A stretch of DNA of 64,000 bases from Tachypleus tridentatus (Eukaryota > Arthropoda > Merostomata > Xiphosura > Limulidae), in the NCBI RefSeq assembly GCF_004210375.1, contig NC_134830.1:4340001-4404000 (forward strand), given 5' to 3'. Each line of letters starts with the position of its first letter. Positions within the stretch are counted from its first letter, which is position 1. The notes beneath the pieces are model-generated. The model had not been told where the DNA came from. It was given only the letters and a program-made list of their open reading frames with translations, and searched no databases. The position numbers were made by a program, and so were the translations under genes. This document shows positions 1 to 10,900 of the stretch, piece after piece.

Positions 1-540
1 ACTTCGCTAGATAGGGTACTACAACCCCTATCATCCCCACTTGTAAGTGTTTAATAAACTATGTATACATTAAGTTTTATTAGATTCGTTCGTGTTTTCA
101 AAACGATTTTCACTTAAATGGATCTATTTGAATAATAAGTTATAAAGTAAATAGCCCTCGTGAGACCGTTTCCTCGAGTTTACTGATTAATGTTGATCTG
201 ACTACAAAACTGGATGTTATTATTTGTTGATATTTTACTGAAGAATGTTACAAAGTAAAACCAGTTTAGTTAAAACAAAAAACCTTTTTTGTTTCAGAAT
301 TAGAAAATAGAGTTTAAATTGTGTGAAACGACTGTACAAACACTTTTGGTTCACCCTGTATTTTACGAACACAAGATACGTAACCGATGGGTTACATTTC
401 AAGTTTTAATACGAAGTCCATGAACAGCAAGACGCTAATAGTAAATATTAAAAGTTGTTTTCTGATAAAAAAAAAAAACAATCAATCTGAAATTCGACTT
501 GGTTATTAAAGTGTTTCTTGTTGATTGATAAAAATTTATA
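1..540. other. Unassigned AT-rich sequence
   Basis: No coding frame, RNA or repeat recognised; a poly-A run near 468-479. Confidence 0.5.
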
Positions 541-656
541 TTCCTATGATCCACATATGTGTTATCCAGCATGTGATATATTCCTATGATCCAGATATGT
601 GTTATCCAGCATGTGATATATTCCTATGATCCAGATATGTGTTATCCAGTATGTGA
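541..656. repeat. 40 bp tandem repeat, ~3 copies
   Basis: Units start at 541, 581 and 621 with TTCCTATGATCCAGATATGT. Confidence 0.9.
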
Positions 657-672
657 AATAAAGGGAAGAGAT

Positions 673-835
673 TCTTTTTGAATTTCACGGATTATTCAAG
701 GGCTATCTGTACTAACTGTTCCTAATTTAGCAGTGTCGGCAAGAGGAAACAACTGGTCAACAGAACCCACCGCCATACTCTTAAGCTACTGTTTTATTAT
801 CAGGGAGTAGGATTAACCATCACATTATAATGCCC
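673..835 (-). mobile_element. Degenerate tRNA-derived SINE (family 1), minus strand
   Basis: Read on the plus strand it contains diverged forms of the family's reverse-complement landmarks in order: GAATTTCACGG, GGGCTATCTG, CCTAATTTAGCAGTGT, CACCGCCA, ATTATAATGCCC. These match the copy at 2532-2812 when reversed. Old copy with many substitutions. Confidence 0.6.
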
Positions 836-1529
836 TACCATCAACAAAAGGTAAAGGGAAGGAAGTTGGTCAACATAACCATAAGAACGGATGTCCAAAA
901 CAAAACATCAGGAAAAATGTAAATTACATCATAACAATTTCTTGACGTATTAAAACATCTCAACCCCAAACCTCTTGTCAACTAACAATCAAACAAAACA
1001 GCTGTAAATCTAAAAATCAGGTAACATAATTTTACCCTAACATTAGATGTGGGAAGATTCCTAACGGTCGAAACTCACACTAATACATTCCTTTTAAGAT
1101 TCTTATATCACTTGTGTAATAAGACAACAGTCCTTCAGTAAACATAAGTATATGTGATAAAGAGAAGACCAAACAGAACTTTCAGTCGTGAAACACACTA
1201 AACGTGCTGGTTGGATCATTTATGATCTAGTCTGAGTAAAGACATACCTGTACATCATCTGTGTCTCAGATATCAGCAACACTTTGTAAAGTTGTGGTCC
1301 TGACTATTTTTTGCCGAGGGCTGTTAAATTATGGCCAAAAGCCATAGAATAGGTCAGCATGTTTAATGACCATAAACAAAAATGTCATCTCCAGAAAGGA
1401 AATGAAGTTGTGCTGTTACGAAGTTAAATATAAAAAAACTAAGAATTGAACTTTCATTAGACGTTTTGTCTTTAATAGGTATAATGACAAGAAAACCTCG
1501 ATCTGAATATAGTGTTGCTCTCTCATGTC
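836..1529. other. Unassigned sequence between SINE fragments
   Basis: Nothing recognised on either strand. Confidence 0.5.
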
Positions 1530-1625
1530 GCCCCGATGTGGCTCAACGGTAAAAATCAGGTTTCGATACCAGCGATAAGCAAAACACAGGAAGCCTACCG
1601 TGCAATTTGTGCTAAAGAACAACCA
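1530..1625 (+). mobile_element. tRNA-derived SINE (family 2), internally deleted
   Basis: Starts GCCCCGATGTGGCTCAACGG (tRNA-like A box) and has GGTTTCGATACC (B-box-like). A related minus-strand copy lies at 27035-27135. The short distance between the boxes indicates an internal deletion. Family assignment is from memory of horseshoe crab repeats. Confidence 0.5.
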
Positions 1626-1734
1626 AATCAGTCACTGAAACTCACATGAACCCTTGGTCACTTTCCTTAAAGTTTCTTGTCTCAAGTTCAAACTATAATG
1701 TTTTATTGTGTTTGTTTCAGAATACACCAAAAGC

Positions 1735-1895
1735 TACACAAGGACGTCTGTCGTCCCTAATTTTAGACTAATAGACCAAAGGGGAAAATAGTCAGTTTGA
1801 TCAAATACTGAGTGTCAACCTTCGCTGTTACAGCGCATCCGTAACCACAAACTACAGGGTGCATCTACGTCCAATGGGTGCTTACCAACAGTACT
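1735..1895 (-). mobile_element. Possible SINE fragment
   Basis: Contains GTCGTCCCTAATTTTAGACT, resembling the reverse complement of the family 1 body, but the rest does not follow the other copies. Weak. Confidence 0.25.
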
Positions 1896-2210
1896 GTCAC
1901 TTTTTATTAAATGTTTCACTGACCTTTCTGTACACTGCACATCCCTCCTACACCTGGTGTAGAAAGCATGTTTTTAATATTATATGCTCTCAAAGTGACC
2001 ATTGGTAGCCCATCGTGTAGCTCTTAACTGCAAAAGAACAAAATAAGTGTATTCACTTCGTTTTCTATTACAGTTATGAGTCTCTCTGGTTATTGTCTCG
2101 GATATGTTTTTGTAGACAATTAACCTGTTAAGAAAATGTCTTTTTAGGAAGTTAACCTGTCGAGAAGATGTTCTCGTTGACAATTAAACAATTCGCAGTT
2201 AACCGATGTT

Positions 2211-2455
2211 ATACTAACAAGTGAAACACACCTCACTAGGGGTTCTTTTTATACTAACAAGTGAAATACACCTGACTAGAGGTTGTTTTTATACTAACAA
2301 GTGAAACACACCTGACTAGGGGTTGTTTTTATACTAACAAGTGAAACACACCTGACTAGGGGTTGTATTTATACTAACAAGTGAAACACACCTGACTAGA
2401 GGTTTTTATACTAACAAGTGAAACACACCTGACTAGGGGTTGTTTTTATACGAAC
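2211..2455. repeat. 40 bp tandem repeat, ~6 copies
   Basis: Unit begins ATACTAACAAGTGAAACACA; one copy has a short deletion near 2400. Confidence 0.9.
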
Positions 2456-2531
2456 AAGACAGTTTCTGTTGTGTTCTGACAGCCCAAGAAACTAATCCAT
2501 ATTTTCTACAGTTTTTATTCCTTGCCAGTTA

Positions 2532-2812
2532 GGCCCGGCACGGCCAGATGGTTAAGGAACTCCACTCGTAATCCGAGGGTATCGCAGGTCCGAATCCCTG
2601 TCACACCAAACATCTTCGCCCTTTCAGCCGTAGGGGTGTTATAATTTCCAGTCAATCCCACTGTTCGTTGATAAAAGAGTAGCCCAAGAGTTGGCGATGG
2701 GTGTTGATGACTGGCTGTTTTCCCTCTAGTCTTGCACTACGAAATTAGAGACGGATAGCACAGATAGCCCTCGTGTAGCTTTGCACGAAATTCAAAACAA
2801 ACAAACAAACAA
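2532..2812 (+). mobile_element. Near full-length tRNA-derived SINE (family 1)
   Basis: Head GGCCCGGCACGGCCAGATGG with a following TCCGAATCCC box is tRNA-like. The body includes CACACCAAACATCTTCGCCC, AGTAGCCCAAGAGTTGGCG, GATGACTGGCTG, AAATTAGAGACGG and CAGATAGCCCTCGTGTAGC. The tail is (AAAC)n. This is the best copy in the window and the reference for the others. No clear target-site duplication was found. Confidence 0.8.
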
Positions 2813-3513
2813 CTTAAACTATTTTCTGGTGTTATTTTCAGTGTTACATGGGATATGGTATCAGTGACTATTTTATAACTCAGACCGCTTCTTCCCTAAA
2901 CTATATTTATTCATTTTCATAGGTATAAACATACATAATAAACACTTGGACGTTTCTATGATACCTGTAACTGATGTGTACTTCTAGTATTGATTTCGCT
3001 GTAGTTATACTCATGTGTGACACAATAATTGATATGACGAAACGGTCGCCCGTTCTTATTACACAGATATCTGCTAGATACGTACGTTACATGTCATGGA
3101 TTAGTCACTAAATAATGAATCAGTAAGACCTGCATATACAACCAAGAAACTGTGAAACTATGCGTGTATTAAGACGGAACAGAAGAGTGAACGCCCTCTA
3201 TCGTGGGATAAACGTCCTGATCGATGCTATAGTTATAGCATATCCAGGCACTACTTGACGTGATAGTCAGTCACTGTTTAGTCCTGATATAGATTAGAGT
3301 ATGGTGTTCACGTGGACTGGAGGACAATAACCAGCACCATGAGAGAACTGAGTAAGTATTGACGAGATTTTGTTCTTAGTAAACAGCTTATAAAATCATG
3401 AAACCAAGTTACGTCGCTATTACACAAACAACTGACGAAACACATGAACGTGGTATAAAAGATAGAGAAATACAGTTAAAAGTACAGTACTGGAGATGAA
3501 TGTTTGGACAATG
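2813..3513. other. Unassigned sequence
   Basis: No gene or repeat recognised before the 47 bp array. Confidence 0.5.
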
Positions 3514-4845
3514 TACAGGAGACGGTCACGTTGTTTATAGTAAACAATGATATTCGACCACACAGGAGATGGTCAAGTTGTTTATAATAAACAATGATAT
3601 TCGACCATATAGTAGACGGTCAAGTTGTTTATAATAAACAATGATATTCGACCATATAGGAGACGGTCAAGCTGTTTACAGTAAACAATGATATTCGACC
3701 ATATAGTAGATGGTCAAGTTGTTTATAATAAACAATGATATTCGACCATATAGGAGACGGTCAAGCTGTTTACAATAAACAATGATATTCGACCATATAG
3801 TAGACGGTCAAGTTGTTTATAATAAACAATGATATTCGACCATATAGGAGACGGTCAAGCTGTTTAGAGTAAACAATGATATTCGACCATATAGTAGACG
3901 GTCAAGTTGTTTATAATAAACAATGATATTCGACCATATAGGAGACGGTCAAGCTGTTTAGAGTAAACAATGATATTCGACCATATAGTAGACGGTCAAG
4001 TTGTTTATAATAAACAATGATATTCGACCATATAGGAGACGGTCAAGCTGTTTACAGTAAACAATGATAATCGACCATATAGTAGACGGTTAAGATGTTT
4101 ATAATAAACAATGATATTCGACCATATAGGAGACGGTCAAGCTGTTTACAGTAAACAATGATATTCGACCATATAGGAGACGGTCAAGCTGTTTACAGTA
4201 AACAATGATATTCGACCATATAGTAGACGGTCAACTTGTTTATAATAAACAATGACATTTAACAATATAGTATACGGTCTGGTTATTTATAGTAGATAAT
4301 GACATTCGACCATATAGTAGACTGTCAGGTTGTTTACAGTAAACAATAACATTTACCATATAGTAGACGGTTAAGATGTTTATAATAAACAATGATATTC
4401 GACCATATAGGAGACGGTCAAGCTGTTTACAGTAAACAATGATATTCGACCATATAGGAGACGGTCAAGCTGTTTACAGTAAACAATGATATTCGACCAT
4501 ATAGTAGACGGTCAACTTGTTTATAATAAACAATGACATTTAACAATATAGTATACGGTCTGGTTGTTTATAGTAGATAATGACATTCGACCATATAGTA
4601 GACTGTCAGGTTGTTTACAGTAAACAATAACATTTACCATATAGTAGACCGTCAAGTTGTTTATAATAAACAATGACATTCAACCATATTGGAGACGGTC
4701 AAGTTGTTTATAATAAACAATGACATTCGACCATATAGGAGACGGTCAAGCTGTATATAATAAACAATGACATTCGATCACATATTAGACGGTCAGGTTG
4801 TTTATAGTAAACAAACACAGTCAAACGATATTCAACCATACAGTA
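3514..4845. repeat. 47 bp minisatellite with 94 bp alternating dimers
   Basis: About 28 units. Two variants alternate, TAGTAGACGGTCAAGTTG and TAGGAGACGGTCAAGCTG, so the effective period is 94 bp through much of the array. Each unit has an imperfect palindrome GTTTACAGTAAAC or GTTTATAATAAAC. A block of roughly 280 bp near 4080-4360 is repeated near 4360-4640. Confidence 0.92.
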
Positions 4846-4953
4846 AGCAGTTAAGTTGTGGCGTACCAATGGTTTTGGATATTCAGATGTTGTTGAAAAT
4901 TTAAAATAAAAGTAATATAAAACCGATCTATCTTAAACTTTCTAGCATGTTTG

Positions 4954-4978
4954 TAACCCTAACCTAACCCTAACCCTA
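4954..4978. repeat. Short interstitial telomere-like tract
   Basis: Four CCCTAA/CCTAA-type units. Mixed TTAGG (arthropod) and TTAGGG spacing; only ~25 bp, probably incidental. Confidence 0.5.
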
Positions 4979-5261
4979 CAATATTGCATCACGGAGATCG
5001 TATATCAGAAGGCGAAGTTTTAGAAATTATTGAATCACCAAAAGAAAACCAGATATGCACATAGCACCCCCCCCCCCCATTTACATAAATAGTATAAAAT
5101 CCTAGGTTCGTTAACAAATTACATCTTATTACGATGTCAAATTACAACTTTCAGAATAAACAATGTTTTTTTTCACCGCTTCAAATCATTGTGTTGGAAC
5201 TACTTACAACCAAAGTTGATTGTACAGTTATTATAGAGCCCCAAATAACAAACAATTTAGG

Positions 5262-5445
5262 GTCACACCAAACACGCTCGCCCATTCATCCTAGGGATCA
5301 CTGTAATATGACGGTCAATCCAATTCTTCGTTGGTAAAAGAGTAGTCCAAAAGTTGCCTTCCCTGTAGTCTTACACTGCAAAATTAGGGACGGCTAGCAC
5401 AGATAGCCCTCATGTAGCTTTGCGCGAAATTCAATACAGACCAAA
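5262..5445 (+). mobile_element. 5'-truncated SINE (family 1)
   Basis: Begins at GGGTCACACCAAACACGCTC, lacking the tRNA-like head, then carries AGTAGTCCAAAAGTTG, AAATTAGGGACGGCTAGC and CAGATAGCCCTCATGTAGC. Confidence 0.75.
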
Positions 5446-5991
5446 CTTATGTTAAGCCTTGTTTCACATTATTATACGTGCGACTCCTTAACGTGCGACG
5501 AAGTTTCGAGAAATTCAATATAGGTTTATTGCATCATTTTTCTCAGAAACCACTCAACTGAAAGGATATTCTAAGGAACCAGAACCTCACGTACCTTAAG
5601 TTGCCATATCTGTGTAAAACAAACTCTAGTCACGTGCCCTAATTGTCAAACCGCAACATTTTTACAGTTCAGTGAGAATGTATCTAACTTTTATGTGTCC
5701 TCGAGTTTTCGTAATTAACCGTATTTGTCAGTTTAAAACACTTTTTACATATGTACTATCACGTGAATTTATTTCTCCACACATAAGTTACATATCACGA
5801 TTTTTGCGTCTCTTAAATGAGGGTCTACTCGTTTATAGTCAAAAGGGGTTTCCATATATTCACAAACATCGAAAACACATTTAAACGGTGACAGACAGCT
5901 GCTAAAGCATTTTAACAATATTTTCAACCATAAAGAGCAAATAGCAAAGAGAAATAACTAACACGACACAGTTGGTACAGTATTAATACCA
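5446..5991. other. Unassigned sequence
   Basis: A 70-codon plus-strand frame (5672-5884) has no recognisable features and AT-rich codon content; taken as chance. Confidence 0.45.
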
Positions 5992-7110
5992 ACAAGAACT
6001 GTACTGTAACTATTACCTTATACAATAAATGTACTGTAACTATTACATTATACAAGAACTGTACTGTAACTATTACCTTATACAAGAACTGTACTGTAAC
6101 TATTACATTATCATAGGACTGTACTGAAACTATTACCTTATACAAGAACTGTGCTGTAACTATTACCTTACACAAGAAATGTACTGTAACTATTACCTTA
6201 TACGAGAACTATACTGTAACTATTACATTATACAAGAACTGTACTGTAACTATTACATTATACAAGAACTGTACTGTAACTATTACCTTACACAAGAAAT
6301 GTACTGTAACTATTACCTTATACGAGAACTATACTGTAACTATTACGTTATACAAGAACTGTACTGTAACTATTACATTATACAAAAACTGTACTGTAAC
6401 TATTACCGTATACAAGAACTGTACTGTAACTATTACATTATACAAGAACTGTACTGTAACTATTACCTTATACAAGAACTGTACTGTAATTATTACATTA
6501 TACAAGAAATGTACTGTCACTATTACATTATACAAGAACTGTACTGTAACTATTACTTTATACAAGAACTGTACTGTAACTATTACCGTATACAAGAACT
6601 GTACTGTAACTATTACATTATACAAGAACTGTACTGTAACTATTACCTTATACAAGAACTGTACTGTAATTATTACATTATACAAGAAATGTACTGTAAC
6701 TATTACGTTATACAAGAACTGTACTGTAACTATTACGTTATACAAGAACTGTACTGTAACTATTACATTATACAAAAACTGTACTGTAACTATTACCTTA
6801 TACAAGAACTGTACTGTAACTATTACATTATACAAGAACTGTACTGTAACTATTACCTTATACAAGAACTGTACTGTAACTATTACCTTATACAAGAACT
6901 GTACTGTAACTATTACATTATACAAGAACTGTACTGTAACTATTATCTTATACAAGTACTGTACTGTAACTATTACTTTATACAAGAACTGTACTGTAAC
7001 TATTACATTATACAAGAACTGTACTGTAACTGTTACCTTATAATAGGACTGTACTGTAACTATTACCATATACAAGAACTGTACTGTAACTATTATTTTT
7101 TACAAAGACT
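5992..7110. repeat. 30 bp minisatellite, ~37 copies
   Basis: Core TGTACTGTAACTATTACCTT. The 30 bp period leaves long frames open on both strands (319 codons plus, 248 codons minus); these are periodic and carry no protein signal. Blocks such as 6421-6540 recur at 6601-6720, so a 180 bp higher-order unit is present. Confidence 0.95.
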
Positions 7111-7170
7111 GCACAGTAACTATTGTGACATTGTTTAATATGTTTGATATTTTGGCACAACTGGTAGATA

Positions 7171-7335
7171 AGTGTGTTTACAATTTGTAGGTGAGTCTGT
7201 GTAAACAGTTTTATATAGATGGTTTAGTGTGTTTACAATTTGTAGGTGAGTCTGTGTAAACAGTTTTATATAGATGGTTTAGTGTGTTTACAATTTGTAG
7301 GTGAGCCTGTGTAAACAGTTTTATATTGATGGTTA
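7171..7335. repeat. 55 bp tandem repeat, 3 copies, each with a donor-like site
   Basis: Units start at 7171, 7226 and 7281. The first two contain TTTGTAGGTGAGTCTG, a strong match to the 5' splice-site consensus (AG|GTGAGT); the third reads GTGAGC. The array lies 85 bp before the XKR exon 1 acceptor. Confidence 0.9.
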
Positions 7336-7407
7336 TTTTTAAAGTAAATGTTTTTAAATGCGTTTTGACAAAGTAATTCATTGGCTCAAAATTACGAAAA
7401 CCTGACA

Positions 7408-7420
7408 TTTCTTTTCACAG
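7408..7420 (+). promoter_or_regulatory. 3' splice site before XKR exon 1
   Basis: Pyrimidine tract TTTCTTTTCACAG directly before the exon that holds the first in-frame ATG (7435). It implies at least one exon further upstream, which I could not identify. Confidence 0.55.
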
Positions 7421-7434
7421 TGGAGAGACATCCA

Positions 7435-7949
7435 ATGGTTGCTGTTAATGAAGGTGACCAGTTAGCTGACCTCCATTATGTCAGACGTGGCCAGTCAGAC
7501 AAAGGACAACACGACAGACGGGACTCTAACTTGTCCAATGATCCCGAGGGAGTCCAGATTGAGACCATCATGCTGGACCATGAAAATCCTGAAGAGATGT
7601 TCTCTCTTCAGTCTGTGTACCCCACCACGTGGAACGAGAAAGACCACTTCACAGTCTTCAGCGCCATAGCTACTTTCGTGTGTATTGTATCGTACGTTAT
7701 TAATATTGGAACTGATGTGGCAGTCTGTTATCTGCTCTTCATGGAAAACAACCTTTGGTGGTTTGGTTTCACAGCAACAACCACAGTAGTTCCTGTTTTA
7801 ACGGTCAATGTCTTTAGCATCCGGTGGTATTTGCAAGATGCCCAGGAGAAGAAGCTGACGTCGCGGACGTTGTCTAAGCCTAATTTGTCGAAACTAGACT
7901 GGACGGTTCGAATTTTCTTCCACGTCCTCCTGTTGGGACCAGTGATAAG
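7435..7949 (+). CDS. XKR-like gene, coding exon 1 (N-terminal part)
   Basis: Encodes residues 1-171 plus two bases of codon 172. A pyrimidine tract ending CTTTTCACAG at 7420 is a good 3' splice site, so the exon probably starts at 7421 and the first in-frame ATG is at 7435; the true start could lie in an upstream exon. The N-terminal 70 residues are polar and probably cytosolic. Hydrophobic segments lie at about 73-102 (containing INIGTDVAVCYLL), 108-128 (WWFGFTATTTVVPVLTV) and 156-172 (FFHVLLLGPVIR), matching the XKR N-terminal half. The 5' splice site is taken as AAG|GTACTG (GT at 7950-7951), giving a phase 2 end that joins exon 2 as GPVI-R-YVDLLKYG. The reading frame stays open into the following repeat array to 9036, because that array has a 30 bp unit. 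The +4/+5 bases of the donor are weak. Confidence 0.85.
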
Positions 7950-10900
7950 GTACTGTGTTTGTTTGGAACAAATGATAAGGTACTGTGTTTGTTTGGGACC
8001 AGTGATAAGGTACTGTGTTTGTTTGGAACAAATGATAAGGTACTGTGTTTGTTTGGGACCAGTGATAAGGTACTGTGTTTGTTTGGAACAATTGATAAGG
8101 TACTGTGTTTGTTTGGGACCAGTGATAAGGTACTGTGTTTGTTTGGAACAAATGATAAGGTACTGTGTTTGTTTGGGACCAGTGATAAGGTACTGTGTTT
8201 GTTTGGGACCAGTGATAAGGTACTGTGTTTGTTTGGGACCAGTGATAAGGTACTGTGTTTGTTTGGGACCAGTGATAAGGTACTGTGTTTGTTTGGGACC
8301 AGTAATAAGGTACTGTGTTTGTTTGGGACCAGTGATAAGGTACTGTGTTTGTTTGGGACCAGTGATAAGGCACTGTGTTTGTTTGGGACTAGTGATAAGG
8401 TACTGTGTTTGTTTGGGACCAGTGATAAGGTACTGTGTTTGTTTGGGACCAGTGATAAGGCACTGTGTTTGTTTGGGACTAGTGATAAGGCACTGTGTTT
8501 GTTTGGTACTAGTGATAAGGTACTGTGTTTGTTTGGGACCAGTGATAAGGTACTGTGTTTGTTTGGGACCAGTGATAAGGTACTGTGTTTGTTTGGGACC
8601 AGTGATAAGGTACTGTATTGGTTTGGGACCAGTAATAAGGCACTGTGTTTGTTTGGGACCAGTGATAAGGTACTGTGTTTGTTTGGGACCAGTGATAAGG
8701 TACTGTGTTTGTTTGGGACCAGTAATAAGGCACTGTGTTTGTTTGGGACCAGTGATAAGGCACTGTGTTTGTTTGGGACCAGTGATAAGGCACTGTGTTT
8801 GTTTGGGACTAGTGATAAGGTACTGTGTTTGTTTGGGACCAGTGATAAGGTACTGTGTTTGTTTGGGACCAGTGATAAGGTACTGTGTTTGTTTGGGACC
8901 AGTGATAAGGTACTGTGTTTGTTTGGGACCAGTGATAAGGTACTGTGTTTGTTTGGTTTCTCACACACGTAATTTGCCAAACGTCACACTAGTAACACAC
9001 TGGCTGTTGCTGGGTCATGTATTATATAAAACATGATAAAGATATTTTCAAAGAACATAATAAAAACTGAGAACTAGTTTTCACAGTCATGTCAAATATT
9101 CATGTCAAAGTAAGAACAAGGTGTTTCTCTCCATACTGAGAAATTTGTACATTTGTACGTGTACTTCCCGTATACAGTGTACTAGCATCTGAGTTAGCAA
9201 TAAGAAGACTGGAACAATATGAGGACTTGAATCATGTCAGTACGGTTAACTTCAGACCAATCGTGTCAGTACGGCTAACTTCAGACCAATCGTGTCAGTA
9301 CGACTAACTTCAGACCAATCGTATCAGTACGGCTAACTTGACACCAATCGTGTCAGTACGGCTCAATTGAGACCAATCGTATCAGTACGGCTAACATGAG
9401 ACCAATCGGGTCAGTACGGCTAATATCAATCCAATCGTGTCAGTACGGTTAACTTCAGACCAATCGTGTCAGTACGGCTATCTTCAGACTAGTCCTATTA
9501 GTACGGTGATTATCTTCAGACTGATCCTGTCAGCATGGGTAACTTCAGACAGCAACAGTATCAATACACTTTTAAACAGCAATCTGCAATGGTGTAGAAA
9601 CAGTATCAATACACTTTTAAACAGCACTCAGCAATGGTATAGAAACAGTATCAATACACTTTTAAACAGAACTCAGCAATGGTACAGACACAGTATCAAT
9701 ACACTTTTAAACAGCACTCAGCAATGGTACAGCAACAGTATCAATACACTTTTAAACAAAACTCAACAATGGTATAAAAACAGTATTATTACACTTTTAA
9801 ACTGAACTCAGCAATAGAATAAAAACAGTATCAATACACTTTTAAAAAGAACTCAGCAATGGTATAAATACAGTATCAATAGACTTTTAAACAGCAATCA
9901 GCAATGGTATAGAAACAGTATCAATAGACTTTTAAACAGCAATCAGCAATGGTATAGAAACAGTATCAATACACTTTTAAACAGAATTCAGCAATGGTAT
10001 AGAAACAGTATCAATACACATTTAAACAGAACTCAGCAATGGTATAGAAACAGTGTCAATACACTTTTAAACAAAACTCAGCAATGGTATAGAAACAGTA
10101 TCAATACACTTTTAAACAGAACTCAGCAATGATACAGCAACAGTATCAATACACTTTTAAACAGAACTCAACAATGGTATAAAAACAGTATTATCACACT
10201 TTTAAACTGAACTCAGCAATAGAATAAAAACAGTATCAATACACTTTTAAAAAGAACTCAGCAATGGTATAAAAACAGTATCAATACACTTTTCAACAGC
10301 ACTCAGCAATGGTACAGCAACAATATCAGTACACTCTTAAACAGCACTCAGCAATGGTACAGCAACAGTATCAATACACTTTTAAACAGAACTCTGCAAT
10401 GGTACAGCAACAGTATCAATACACTTTTAAACAGAACTCAGCAACGGTATAGAAACAGTATCAATACACGTTTAAACAGAACTTAGCAATGGTATAGAAA
10501 CAATATCAATACACTTTTAAACAGAACTCAGCAATGGTACAGCAACAGTGTCAACACACTTTTAAACAGAACTCAGCAATGGTACAGCAACAGTGTCAAC
10601 ACACTTTTAAACAGAACTCAGCAATGATACAGCAACAGTATCAATACACTTTTAAACAGTACTCAGCAATGGTACAGCAACAGTATCAATACACTTTTCA
10701 ACAGCACTCAGCAATGGTACAGCAACAATATCAGTACACTCTTAAACAGCACTCAGCAATGGTACAGCAACAGTATCAATACACTTTTAAACAGAACTCA
10801 GCAATGGTACAGCACCAGTATCAATACACTTTTAAACAGTACTCAGCAATGGTACAGCAACAGTATCAATACACTTTTAAACAGAACTCAGCAACGGTAT

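Noticed and set aside
2532-2605. Functional tRNA gene
   Set aside because: tRNA-like head is continuous with the SINE body and (AAAC)n tail; stems are imperfect.
4954-4978. Telomere or chromosome end
   Set aside because: Only about four CCCTAA-like units embedded in ordinary sequence.
6179-7138. 319-codon open frame with YCNYYIIQEL-type repeats
   Set aside because: It is the translation of a 30 bp minisatellite; the opposite strand is equally open, so openness comes from the period and not from selection.
5992-8956. CRISPR-like arrays of ~30 bp repeats
   Set aside because: Units are head-to-tail with no unique spacers, in a eukaryotic intronic context; no cas genes.
7880-8980. 366-codon minus-strand frame (NKHSTLSLVP repeats) and a 337-codon overlapping plus frame
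   Set aside because: Both are shadows of the 30 bp junction array over XKR exon 1.
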